In this document: one piece after another, positions 52,725 to 60,497 of the stretch
How the letters are laid out: each line of letters begins with the position of its first letter
Numbering within the stretch: position 1 is the stretch's first letter
Source of the DNA: Lacrimispora xylanolytica
GTDB taxonomy: Bacteria; Bacillota; Clostridia; Lachnospirales; Lachnospiraceae
DNA length: 64,000 nucleotides
NCBI RefSeq assembly: GCF_026723765.1
Contig: NZ_CP113524.1
Coordinates: 1,907,001 to 1,971,000, forward strand
Reading direction: 5' to 3'
Position numbers and translations under genes: made by a program
Notes under the pieces: model-generated
The model's input: only the letters and a program-made list of their open reading frames with translations
Database searches by the model: none
What the model was told of the DNA's origin: nothing

Positions 52725-54128
52725 ATGTATAAGAAGGAAATCGAAGAATATATAGAGGCCCATAAGCAGGAGATGCTTGACGATATCTGCACCCTGTGCC
52801 GGATCAACAGCGAAAAGATGCCTTATAAAGAAGGAATGCCTTTCGGCCCGGGAGCCTTTGAAGCCCTGACAGAAGCTTTGTCCATATCGGAATCCTATGG
52901 CTTTTCCATTAATAATTACGACAATTATGTTGGAACTGTGGATCTAAACGACAAGGAGACTCAGCTTGATATCCTGGCTCATCTTGATGTAGTTCCGGCC
53001 GGAGAAGGCTGGAAGGAAACAGAGCCATTTAATCCAATCGTTAAGAATGGAAAGCTCTTTGGCCGTGGCTCTTCTGATGATAAGGGACCTGCAGTCGCTG
53101 CTCTTTATGCCCTTAGAGCGGTAAAGGATTTAAACATCCCTCTCAGTAAAAATGTACGTTTGATTCTTGGTACAGACGAGGAATGCGGAAGCTCTGATAT
53201 TGCTCACTATTATTCTGTGGAAAAAGAAGCGCCAATGACATTTTCACCAGATGGGGCTTTCCCAGTGGTGAATACAGAAAAAGGCGGTCTGGCTGGTCAC
53301 TTTACGGCAGAATGGGAGGCATCGGGTGAACTTCCTAAGATTGTTAAGCTGGAAGCAGGACTTAAAGTCAATGTGGTTCCCGGTAAGGTATTTGCTACTG
53401 TTGCTGGAGTGGAAGAAGCACTGTTAAAGAAATTTGCGGATGAAACTCAGGTAACGACAGGAATTCGTTATGAGATAGAGATGATGGGAGACCAAGGTAT
53501 CATAACCGCTATTGGAGAAGGCGCTCATGCATCGACTCCGGAAGAGGGGAACAACGCTTTGACCGGACTTCTCTATTACCTGTTAAAACTTCCCCTTGCA
53601 GAATGCCCACAGGTAACCATGCTTCGCAGACTTCATGATTTGATTCCTCATGGAGATACCAGTGGAAAGTCACTTGGAATCGCTATGGGAGATGAAATCT
53701 CTGGAGATTTAACGCTGGCATTCAGTTTGCTGAAAGTAACAGACACTGGACTGGAAGGAACCTTTGACAGCCGTTGTCCTATCTGCTCCAACGAAGAAAA
53801 TGTTCTTCAGGTAGTAAAGAAGAATATGGAAGATAAGGGCTTTACTCTTCATAATGACTCCATGAGACCTCCTCACCATGTTGATGGAAACTCAGAGTTT
53901 GTAAAAACACTGTTACAGGTTTACGAAACATACACCGGCAGAAAAGGGGAATGCATCTCCATGGGCGGCGGTACTTATGTCCATGATCTGAAAAATGGAG
54001 TTGCGTTTGGAGCTTCCATGCCGGAAACAGACAACCGTATGCACGGAGCAGATGAATTTGCCGTTGTGGAGGAGCTTGTAGTAAGCGCCAAAATATTCGC
54101 ACAGGTAATTGTAGATCTTTGCTCCTAA
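52725..54128 (+). CDS. Sapep/PepV-family dipeptidase
   Basis: Metallopeptidase of the M20 family, 467 residues. Metal ligands and catalytic residues are seen in LAHLDVVPAGEGW near 85, GRGSSDDKGPAVAAL near 110, the EE pair in GTDEECGSSD near 149, and a histidine in HASTPEEGNNAL near 268. The C-terminal metal ligand region is GGGTYVHDLKNGVAFG. The family cleaves dipeptides in the cytoplasm with Zn or Mn. Promoter elements of the met transcript begin after its stop. Confidence 0.9.
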   Translation: MYKKEIEEYIEAHKQEMLDDICTLCRINSEKMPYKEGMPFGPGAFEALTEALSISESYGFSINNYDNYVGTVDLNDKETQLDILAHLDVVPAGEGWKETEPFNPIVKNGKLFGRGSSDDKGPAVAALYALRAVKDLNIPLSKNVRLILGTDEECGSSDIAHYYSVEKEAPMTFSPDGAFPVVNTEKGGLAGHFTAEWEASGELPKIVKLEAGLKVNVVPGKVFATVAGVEEALLKKFADETQVTTGIRYEIEMMGDQGIITAIGEGAHASTPEEGNNALTGLLYYLLKLPLAECPQVTMLRRLHDLIPHGDTSGKSLGIAMGDEISGDLTLAFSLLKVTDTGLEGTFDSRCPICSNEENVLQVVKKNMEDKGFTLHNDSMRPPHHVDGNSEFVKTLLQVYETYTGRKGECISMGGGTYVHDLKNGVAFGASMPETDNRMHGADEFAVVEELVVSAKIFAQVIVDLCS

Positions 54129-54163
54129 TATAAAGTACTTTTGCCAATATTTCAAAAATAGTA

Positions 54164-54192
54164 TTGACAAATAGCAAAAGAAAGCGTAAAAT
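54164..54192 (+). promoter_or_regulatory. Sigma-A promoter of the methionine leader and metNIQ
   Basis: TTGACA (54164-54169) and TAAAAT (54187-54192) with 17-base spacing. The transcript would start near 54199. A short hairpin ATTCCTA/TAGGAAT (54207-54213 and 54223-54229) precedes the leader's ribosome-binding site. Confidence 0.82.
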
Positions 54193-54248
54193 ACGCCTCA
54201 GAAGTAATTCCTACTTTTACTATAGGAATCAGGGAAGGAGTAGCTGCC

Positions 54249-54344
54249 ATGAATCATTCAGAAGCTATGCAGATGAATATGGATCGGATGAACGACATGT
54301 GTATGATGATGTGTTGTATGTCAGAGTGCGTAAAAAACCGATAA
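54249..54344 (+). CDS. Methionine/cysteine-rich leader peptide upstream of metN
   Basis: A 31-codon frame beginning MNHSEAMQMNMDRMNDMCMM and ending in CVKNR-stop. Ten of 31 residues are Met (positions 1, 7, 9, 11, 14, 17, 19, 20, 21, 24) and four are Cys (18, 22, 23, 27). AAGGAG stands eight bases before the ATG. It is followed by a terminator directly upstream of the methionine transporter genes. Composition, start site and position all point to an attenuation leader whose translation senses charged tRNA-Met, possibly also tRNA-Cys. I know of no established Firmicute methionine leader peptide of this type. No function other than regulation is expected for the peptide. Confidence 0.8.
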   Translation: MNHSEAMQMNMDRMNDMCMMMCCMSECVKNR

Positions 54345-54440
54345 TGATTTTCATTTGTATGGATTGTGATTGAATTCGCAAGAAGCAGCTAACGCGGAGA
54401 TTATCAGGTCGCAAGTCTGTGCAGGACTTGCGGCCTTTTT
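54338..54440 (+). promoter_or_regulatory. Attenuator: antiterminator candidate and terminator before metN
   Basis: The terminator is GGTCGCAAGTC (54407-54417) paired with GACTTGCGGCC (54425-54435), 11 bp with one U-G, a seven-base loop and TTTTT. Competing structure 1: CCGATAAT (54338-54345), covering the leader stop codon, can pair with ATTATCAGG (54400-54408) with one bulged A, taking the two G at the foot of the terminator. Competing structure 2: TTCGCAAG (54375-54382) repeats the 5' arm and can pair with the 3' arm. Folding energies were not computed. The 338-base gap shows no S-box or T-box core. Confidence 0.7.
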
Positions 54441-54466
54441 ATATCTAAAAGAAAGGAAATACACAC

Positions 54467-55483
54467 ATGCAGTCAGCAGAACCAATTATAGAGCTGGTAG
54501 GGCTTGGAAAAGAATTTCATACTTCCAGCGGTCCTATAAAGGCATTGGATGATATCAATCTCTCCATCGGACGGGGGGAGATTTTTGGAATAATCGGTTT
54601 AAGCGGAGCCGGAAAGAGTACCTTAGTCCGCTGTATTAACTATTTAGAAGTACCCACTTCAGGTACTGTACTTTTTGAAAATAAAAGTCTTACAGCCATG
54701 CGGCCAAGAGAGCAGCGTCTGGCAAGACAGTCCATGGGAATGATCTTTCAGCAGTTTAACTTACTGGCCCAGAGGAATGTCCTTCAAAATGTCTGCTTTC
54801 CCCTGGAAATAGCCGGAGTATCAAAGAAGGAAGCGGTAGACAGAGCCATGGAGCTTCTTCATATGGTCGGATTAAGTGATCGGTCAAAGGCATACCCATC
54901 TCAGCTTTCCGGTGGTCAGAAGCAGAGAGTTGCCATTGCAAGGGCCTTAGCAACGAAACCAAAGATTCTTCTTTGCGATGAAGCCACCAGTGCTCTTGAT
55001 CCCAATACGACTAAATCCATTCTCGGTCTTTTAAAAGAAATCAACAAGACACTAGGAGTAACGGTGGTTGTTATCACCCATGAGATGTCAGTCATTGAAG
55101 CCATATGTGACCGAGTGGCAATCATTGACCAAAGCCACATTGCAGAGTCAGGCTGTGTCGCTGATATCTTCTCCGAGCCAAAGTCTAAGATTGGACGACA
55201 GTTGATCTTAGGAGAGGCAGCGGAACGTGTCGTTCAATTTGGAGAATCCAAAAGAGTCAGAATTACCTTTGACGGAAGATCTTCCTTTGAACCAGTTCTT
55301 TCTAATTTAATCCTGGCCTGCAAGGTTCCTGTAAATATCATACATGCGGAAACAAAGGATATTAACGGAACTGCCATGGGTCAGATGGTGATCCAGCTTC
55401 CGGAAGATGAATTAGATCAGAACCGTATCTTAAATTACTTAAAAACAGCTAAAATAACTCATGAGGAGGTGAAGGATCTATGA
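54467..55483 (+). CDS. metN: Methionine ABC transporter ATP-binding protein MetN
   Basis: 338 residues. ATPase domain with Walker A GLSGAGKST near 43-51, MIFQQFNLL Q-loop, signature LSGGQKQRV, and Walker B ILLCDEATSALDP. The C-terminal 70 residues form the NIL domain, which binds methionine and inhibits transport (ITFDGRSSFEPVLSNLI near 265). It overlaps metI by four bases. It lies immediately after the leader terminator, so its transcription depends on readthrough. Confidence 0.96.
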   Translation: MQSAEPIIELVGLGKEFHTSSGPIKALDDINLSIGRGEIFGIIGLSGAGKSTLVRCINYLEVPTSGTVLFENKSLTAMRPREQRLARQSMGMIFQQFNLLAQRNVLQNVCFPLEIAGVSKKEAVDRAMELLHMVGLSDRSKAYPSQLSGGQKQRVAIARALATKPKILLCDEATSALDPNTTKSILGLLKEINKTLGVTVVVITHEMSVIEAICDRVAIIDQSHIAESGCVADIFSEPKSKIGRQLILGEAAERVVQFGESKRVRITFDGRSSFEPVLSNLILACKVPVNIIHAETKDINGTAMGQMVIQLPEDELDQNRILNYLKTAKITHEEVKDL

Positions 55484-56145
55484 TATTTGATGCGGCTACT
55501 TTAAGCATGCTTAAATTAGGAATTTGGGAAACACTATACATGACCTTTACCTCATCCTTTTTTGCATATTTAATCGGAATCCCTTTGGGAATCATACTTA
55601 TTGTAACGGATAAAGACGGAATCTTTCCAATTCCCTGGTTTCAGAGAATCCTGGGTCTTATTATAAACCTTCTTCGTTCCGTACCATTTATTATTTTGCT
55701 GATCATGGTTCTTCCTATTACAAAGATGGTAGTAGGAACCACCCTGGGTGCAAGTGCAGTTATTCCGCCCCTTGTCATCGCTTCCGCTCCTTACGTTGCA
55801 AGAGTCGTGGAATCTTCCTTTAAAGAAGTAGATGCAGGCGTCATTGAAGCTGCAAAATCCATGGGTGCCTCACCATTACAGATTATATGGAAGGTTTTAT
55901 TACCCGAAGCCAAACCGTCTTTATTGGTGGGGGCGGCCTTATCCATAACAACGATTCTCGGTTATTCCGCCATGTCAGGCTTTGTAGGCGGTGGTGGTTT
56001 AGGAGATATTGCAATCAAATACGGCTATTACCGTTATCAGACAGCAATGATGTTCGCAACCGTTGCCATTCTTGTTATCATCGTACAGATTATTCAGGAA
56101 GCTGGTATGAAGCTTTCCAGAGTCAGCGACAAAAGGATTAAGTAG
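55480..56145 (+). CDS. metI: Methionine ABC transporter permease MetI
   Basis: Membrane permease of 221 residues with about five hydrophobic segments. The N-terminal ETLYMTFTSSFFAYLIGIPLG and the loop EVDAGVIEAAKSMGASPLQIIWKV near 109-132 are typical of MetI, as is GYSAMSGFVGGGGLGDIAI. It is translated with metN (ATGA overlap) and precedes metQ by 46 bases. Confidence 0.96.
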   Translation: MIFDAATLSMLKLGIWETLYMTFTSSFFAYLIGIPLGIILIVTDKDGIFPIPWFQRILGLIINLLRSVPFIILLIMVLPITKMVVGTTLGASAVIPPLVIASAPYVARVVESSFKEVDAGVIEAAKSMGASPLQIIWKVLLPEAKPSLLVGAALSITTILGYSAMSGFVGGGGLGDIAIKYGYYRYQTAMMFATVAILVIIVQIIQEAGMKLSRVSDKRIK

Positions 56146-56191
56146 TAACCGCCACAGGCGTTACCATATAAAGATCAAGGAGGAAGAAATT

Positions 56192-57088
56192 ATGAAAAAA
56201 TCATTTTACGTTCTTACCGCAGCCGTACTTTTAGCAGGTGCATTAACTGCTTGCTCTTCTGGCAAGGGATCTACTGCTACAACAGCAGCAGAGTCTAAGA
56301 CAGAAGCAGCTTCTTCAGAGACAACAAAAGCAGGCGATGAAACAAAAGCAGCAGGCGATTTAGAGAAAATTGTTGTCGGTGCAACTCCTGCTCCACACGC
56401 AGAAATCTTAAATGCAGCAAAAGATATTTTAAAAGAAAAAGGTTATGAGCTGGTAGTAAAAGAGTATACCGATTACGTGCAGCCAAACCTGGCACTGGAT
56501 TCCGGTGATCTGGATGCTAACTATTTTCAGCATCAGCCTTATTTAGATCAGTTCAACGAACAGAATAAGACCAATCTTGTCAGTGCAGCAGCGATTCACT
56601 ATGAGCCTTTTGGTATTTATGCAGGTAAGACGAAATCCCTGGAAGAGCTGAAAGAAGGGGCACAGATTGCAGTTCCTAACGATGTTTCCAATGAAGCAAG
56701 AGCACTTCTTCTTTTGGCAGACAATGGTCTCATCGAACTTAAGGAAGGCGTAGAACTGGAAGCAACTAAGAATGATATTGTTAAAAATGAAAAGAACTTT
56801 AAGATCATTGAAGTAGAAGCAGCTCAGCTTCCACGTTCTCTTGGAGATGTTGATGTTGCAGTTATTAACGGAAACTATGCCATTGAGGCTGGTTTAAAGG
56901 TATCAGAAGCTTTAGCAGTAGAAGATGCAAAATCAGTGGCAGCAACTCGTTACAGCAATATCGTAGCAGTTCGTTCCGGCGATGAGAGCAACGAAAAGAC
57001 AAAAGCGCTTGTAGAAGCACTTACAAGTGAAGAGGTAAAGAAATTCATCAATGATAAGTATGATGGAGCAGTTGTTCCTTCATTCTAA
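56192..57088 (+). CDS. metQ: Methionine-binding lipoprotein MetQ (NlpA family)
   Basis: 298 residues; signal peptide with lipobox Cys21 (LTAC), then a Thr/Ala/Glu-rich linker. The NlpA fold begins at IVVGATPAPHAEIL near 60, with YTDYVQPNLALDSGDLDANYFQHQ-like segment near 92 containing the family signature, and the GNYAIEAGL segment near 225. It binds methionine outside the membrane and delivers it to MetI/MetN. A strong terminator follows. Confidence 0.95.
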   Translation: MKKSFYVLTAAVLLAGALTACSSGKGSTATTAAESKTEAASSETTKAGDETKAAGDLEKIVVGATPAPHAEILNAAKDILKEKGYELVVKEYTDYVQPNLALDSGDLDANYFQHQPYLDQFNEQNKTNLVSAAAIHYEPFGIYAGKTKSLEELKEGAQIAVPNDVSNEARALLLLADNGLIELKEGVELEATKNDIVKNEKNFKIIEVEAAQLPRSLGDVDVAVINGNYAIEAGLKVSEALAVEDAKSVAATRYSNIVAVRSGDESNEKTKALVEALTSEEVKKFINDKYDGAVVPSF

Positions 57089-57112
57089 GTGTAATTATTA
57101 AAAAGAAACGAG

Positions 57113-57152
57113 ACGCCATGAATCGGCAGCTATCTGGTTCATGGCGTTTTTT
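57113..57152 (+). terminator. Intrinsic terminator after metQ
   Basis: ACGCCATGAA (57113-57122) pairs with TTCATGGCGT (57138-57147), followed by six T. Confidence 0.92.
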
Positions 57153-57176
57153 ATATATAGTATGCAAATAATTGAA

Positions 57177-57205
57177 TTTACAGATTCCTTTAATTATTGT
57201 ATAAT
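57177..57205 (+). promoter_or_regulatory. Sigma-A promoter of the DUF4190/DUF975 genes
   Basis: TTTACA (57177-57182) and TATAAT (57200-57205), 17 bases apart, 33 bases before the first start. Confidence 0.72.
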
Positions 57206-57238
57206 CTATATAAGATTACAAAAGGGAGTTGAAACTAT

Positions 57239-57634
57239 ATGGATCAAGAGAATCAAAAAGATTATAACAATGAACCATCAGTGGAACAAAGGGAGGATAC
57301 ATATCCTGATACCTTAAAGACAGAAGAACCCAGCTGGAATGCACAGAATGTCGCCCCTCAGCAAGTAAGGGCTTCTCAAAGCACCATGGCACTTGCCTCA
57401 TTGGTTATGGGAATACTGAGTCTTGTCACATGCTGCTGTATTTATGGTGGCTTCATATTCGCAAGCCTTGGTATCTTGTTTGCGTTGTTATCCAGGACAG
57501 AAGACAAAATGGAAGGATATGCGAAGGCAGGTCTTATTACTTCAATCATTTCCTTTGTCCTCATGTTCTTATTACTTATGGTATATTTAGTATTAATGGC
57601 TGGAGGATATATTGACAGAGGAGGTGTATTTTAA
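57239..57634 (+). CDS. DUF4190-like small membrane protein
   Basis: 131 residues. A hydrophilic, acidic and Gln/Asn-rich N-terminus (1-48) precedes two hydrophobic segments (about 50-82 and 95-122). ASLVMGILSLVTCCC and the GYAKAGLITSIISFVL segment fit the DUF4190 pattern. Function unknown. Its TAA stop overlaps the ATG of the next gene by one base, so the two proteins are probably made together. Confidence 0.75.
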   Translation: MDQENQKDYNNEPSVEQREDTYPDTLKTEEPSWNAQNVAPQQVRASQSTMALASLVMGILSLVTCCCIYGGFIFASLGILFALLSRTEDKMEGYAKAGLITSIISFVLMFLLLMVYLVLMAGGYIDRGGVF

Positions 57635-58452
57635 TGAAGACCACATCTGCGGAGCTTAAATTACGGGCTAGAAGAAAATTAAAAGGAAAATACCCCATAA
57701 GTATAGGGGCAGGCCTGATCATTGGAGCTATTTTATCTGTTCTTTTTACTGTGTTTATTATTTTCTCTGTTATTTTCGGCGCAACAAGTGAAAGGCTTTT
57801 TTACGATGGATTAGACTCTGGAATAGGATTTGCATTATTTCAGATTTTTACAATCCTTTTCGGTATCATATATACAGCAGTTATGGCTTTGCTAATGCCT
57901 GGTTACATAAAGATGTTTCTTAACATAACTACGGACCAGAAATATGGCATATCTGATCTGGCCTTTGCATTGAAAAATAAACCTTTGAAATTTTTAGGCA
58001 TTCATCTATTGTTATTTCTTATAGGAATTATCTTAGGGATACCTTTCATGGTCGTATTTGTTGTTTCAATGATTACAGATTTTATTCCGATCATGATTGT
58101 GCTTCTATTCCTTATGTATATTGCACTTTTAGTTGGCTGCATCATGACCACTATTTATTTTTCCCAGTGCTTATTTATCCTGATTGAATCAACGGATAAA
58201 GGAGTGCTTCAATGCTTACGGGAAAGTGTAGAACTTATGAAGGGGAACAAAGGACGCTTTTTCTACATCATGTTAAGCTTTACCGGAATGATGTTGCTTG
58301 GATATGCTTCTATGGGAATTGGATTATTATGGATCATGCCTTATATTCAATGTACATTTACGGAGTTTTACCTTGACATTAAGGCAGATAAAACAGAGAG
58401 TGTACCTGTAAGTCAGGTGGATCATTCCTACGAATCCATGCAGAATTACTAA
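57634..58452 (+). CDS. DUF975 family membrane protein
   Basis: 272 residues with about five or six membrane segments. The N-terminus ELKLRARRKLKGKYPISIGAG is the usual start of DUF975 proteins, and the conserved CLRESVELMKGNKGRFFYI segment lies near 190-208. Function unknown. It is translationally coupled to the preceding DUF4190-like protein. Confidence 0.87.
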   Translation: MKTTSAELKLRARRKLKGKYPISIGAGLIIGAILSVLFTVFIIFSVIFGATSERLFYDGLDSGIGFALFQIFTILFGIIYTAVMALLMPGYIKMFLNITTDQKYGISDLAFALKNKPLKFLGIHLLLFLIGIILGIPFMVVFVVSMITDFIPIMIVLLFLMYIALLVGCIMTTIYFSQCLFILIESTDKGVLQCLRESVELMKGNKGRFFYIMLSFTGMMLLGYASMGIGLLWIMPYIQCTFTEFYLDIKADKTESVPVSQVDHSYESMQNY

Positions 58453-58523
58453 AATCATTTCTAAACCGTGTCACCTGGTTTTTGTGCGCATAGAATACAC
58501 TAAGCATTGTAGGAGGTGTATCT

Positions 58524-58784
58524 ATGCGCATTTGTGATCTTAAGGCAAAAGAAGTGATAAATATCTGTGACTGCAGACGACTGGGGTATGTGGGCGATGT
58601 GGATTTTGATATGGATACGGGGTGTCTCCTGGCGATCATTGTCCCAGGCCCAGGCTGCTTTTGCGGCTTTTTGGTAAGAGAAAAAGAGTATATCATTCCC
58701 TTCTGCGATATCAGACAGGTAGGACCGGATATTATCCTTGTAAATGTGGATCTGGATAAAGCAACGGAAAAATGCGGGATATAG
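58524..58784 (+). CDS. YlmC/YmxH family sporulation protein (PRC-barrel)
   Basis: 86 residues, a single PRC-barrel-type domain (LKAKEVINICDCRRLGYVGD near 6-25). It contains eight cysteines (4, 15, 17, 34, 45, 47, 61, 84), unusually many for its size. Homologues are annotated as sporulation proteins. AGGAGGTG precedes the ATG. It is a single gene between the DUF975 gene and nrdR. Confidence 0.85.
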   Translation: MRICDLKAKEVINICDCRRLGYVGDVDFDMDTGCLLAIIVPGPGCFCGFLVREKEYIIPFCDIRQVGPDIILVNVDLDKATEKCGI

Positions 58785-58796
58785 TAGAAGATGGGC

Positions 58797-58825
58797 TTGT
58801 CAATCTGCGGAATGTAAGTTATGAT
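58797..58825 (+). promoter_or_regulatory. Sigma-A promoter of nrdR
   Basis: TTGTCA (58797-58802) and TATGAT (58820-58825) with 17-base spacing, 42 bases before nrdR. Confidence 0.7.
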
Positions 58826-58867
58826 ATACATAATATAATACAGTCCGTAAGATAGGAGGATAGAGGC

Positions 58868-59320
58868 GTGAAATGTCCATTTTGCAACGAGGCAGATACT
58901 AAGGTCATTGATTCAAGACCAGCGGATGACAACAGTTCCATCAGGCGGCGCAGACAGTGCGAGAAATGCGGGAAGCGCTTTACAACTTATGAGAAGCTTG
59001 AGACCATGCCTCTCATGGTAATTAAGAAGGATCGTTCCAGAGAGGTCTATGACCGTTCGAAGATAGAGTCAGGGATTTTGCATTCCTGCCATAAGAGGCC
59101 TGTGTCATCCCAGCAGATTGATTCCATGGTCGATGAAGTGGAGCTGCAAGTTTTTAACCGGGAAGAAAAAGAAGTGGAAAGCACCGTCATTGGTGAGCTT
59201 GTGATGAAGAAGTTGCAGGAGGTCGATGAGGTGGCTTATGTACGATTTGCTTCTGTATATCGGGAATTTAAAGATGTGAATACGTTTATAGAAGAAATAG
59301 GAAAATTGTTAAAGAAGTAG
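58868..59320 (+). CDS. nrdR: Transcriptional repressor NrdR
   Basis: Represses ribonucleotide reductase genes, 150 residues. The N-terminal zinc ribbon has CPFC (Cys3, Cys6) and CEKCG (Cys31, Cys34). The ATP-cone domain begins near 49 with VIKKDRSREVYDRSKIESG. The start is GTG at 58868 with AGGAGG eight bases upstream. No nrd genes are in the window. Confidence 0.97.
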   Translation: MKCPFCNEADTKVIDSRPADDNSSIRRRRQCEKCGKRFTTYEKLETMPLMVIKKDRSREVYDRSKIESGILHSCHKRPVSSQQIDSMVDEVELQVFNREEKEVESTVIGELVMKKLQEVDEVAYVRFASVYREFKDVNTFIEEIGKLLKK

Positions 59321-59327
59321 GAGAGTT

Positions 59328-59837
59328 ATGTTTAATACATTTTATCCGGACGAAGATGTGGTATCCGCATACGACATTCCTTATGAGCGCTTATATAAAA
59401 GCGGAATCCGTGGTGTGATTTTTGATATTGACAATACTTTGGTCCCTCATGGTGCACCAGCAGATGAAAGGGCAAAAAAGCTTTTTGCCCGTTTAAATGA
59501 AATCGGGCTTAAGTCTTGTCTCCTTTCCAACAACAAAGAACCAAGAGTTGCTTCCTTTGCACGTGCATCAGGAAGCACCGACTATATCTTTAAAGGAAAC
59601 AAGCCTGGCATCGCTGGCTATCACAGGGCCATGAACGTAATGGGTACCAATAAGGAAACCACTATTTTTGTCGGAGATCAGCTGTTCACAGATGTTTTTG
59701 GTGCAAAAAGAGCAGGCATCTACAGTATACTGGTAAGACCCATCAATCCCAAGGAAGAAATTCAGATTGTGTTAAAGAGGTATTTGGAAGCCGTAGTCTT
59801 ATTTTTTTACCATAGAGATAAGAAGAAAGTCATGTAA
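59328..59837 (+). CDS. YqeG family HAD IIIA-type phosphatase
   Basis: 169 residues of the HAD superfamily. Motif I is GVIFDIDNTLVPHG near 29-42, with the nucleophile aspartate in FDID. Motif II is LLSNNKEPR near 67, the motif III lysine is in KGNKPGIAGY, and motif IV is FVGDQLFTDVFGAKRAG. Related enzymes dephosphorylate phosphatidylglycerophosphate (GEP4 group); the bacterial YqeG substrate is not settled. It starts seven bases after nrdR. Confidence 0.9.
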   Translation: MFNTFYPDEDVVSAYDIPYERLYKSGIRGVIFDIDNTLVPHGAPADERAKKLFARLNEIGLKSCLLSNNKEPRVASFARASGSTDYIFKGNKPGIAGYHRAMNVMGTNKETTIFVGDQLFTDVFGAKRAGIYSILVRPINPKEEIQIVLKRYLEAVVLFFYHRDKKKVM

Positions 59838-59956
59838 CCATTGAAAAAAAGTCTTCTTCCGGGCTAAAAGGCAGCTTTTCGGATATAATAGAAATTGAGA
59901 ATTCGCAAATGTCTGCCATTATTTTGACCGGTAGGAGGAAAGGCAGAAGAAAATCT

Positions 59957-60385
59957 ATGAAAATTCTTGTTTTAAACGGGCCTAATATTAACTTTTTAGG
60001 GATTCGGGAAAAAGGAATCTATGGAAGTGAAGATTACAATTCCCTGGTTACCTCCCTGGAAGGGAAGGCAAAAGAGGAAGGTCATGAGCTGGAAGTCTAC
60101 CAAAGTAACTATGAAGGCGGGCTCATTGACAAGATTCAGGAGGCGTATCATAACGGTACAGAGGGTATTATCATCAATCCGGGTGCGTTTACACATTATA
60201 GCTATGCACTGCGGGATGCCTTAGGATCTGTAGAGATTCCCAAAATCGAAGTTCATATATCCAATGTCCATAAAAGAGAAGAGTTCCGTCATTTGTCCGT
60301 TACAGCACCAGTGTGTACGGGACAAGTTGTCGGTCTTGGACTGAAAGGATATGCTTTGGCCATGGACTTTTTAACGGGAAGATAA
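59957..60385 (+). CDS. aroQ: Type II 3-dehydroquinate dehydratase AroQ
   Basis: Third step of the shikimate pathway, 142 residues. The N-terminal ILVLNGPNINFLGIRE (residues 3-18) includes the active-site Asn and Arg region. Tyr23 in EKGIYG is the candidate catalytic tyrosine. NPGAFTHYSYAL near 76-87 and the histidine region EVHISNVHKREEFRH near 96-110 are present. I chose ATG 59957 because it gives the standard N-terminus; AGGAGG lies about 19 bases upstream, farther than usual, so the site is weak. Confidence 0.94.
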   Translation: MKILVLNGPNINFLGIREKGIYGSEDYNSLVTSLEGKAKEEGHELEVYQSNYEGGLIDKIQEAYHNGTEGIIINPGAFTHYSYALRDALGSVEIPKIEVHISNVHKREEFRHLSVTAPVCTGQVVGLGLKGYALAMDFLTGR

Positions 60386-60427
60386 GCTCTTTCTGGGGAG
60401 AAAATGGAGATATTTGCAAAAAAACGG

Positions 60428-60456
60428 TTGAAAATGCGTTTGTTATAGTATAGAAT
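60428..60456 (+). promoter_or_regulatory. Sigma-A promoter of efp
   Basis: TTGAAA (60428-60433) and TAGAAT (60451-60456), 17 bases apart, 41 bases before efp. Confidence 0.72.
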
Positions 60457-60497
60457 ATAAAAGGTTAAGAAGAGAAATTCAAGGAGGAATATCATTT

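Noticed and set aside
54164-54373. 69-codon frame over the methionine leader (starting MTNSKRKRK)
   Set aside because: It begins at the TTG of the promoter -35, so it would not be in the transcript, has no ribosome-binding site, and lies in another frame than the Met-rich peptide, whose Shine-Dalgarno and composition are convincing.
54129-54466. SAM riboswitch (S-box) or T-box upstream of metN
   Set aside because: I looked for the S-box conserved core and the T-box GGTGG...CGCG sequence and saw neither; the gap is explained by the leader peptide and terminator. A covariance search would be decisive.
58470-58523. Sigma-E promoter before ymxH
   Set aside because: AATACACT resembles the sigma-E -10, but no -35 at the right distance was convincing.
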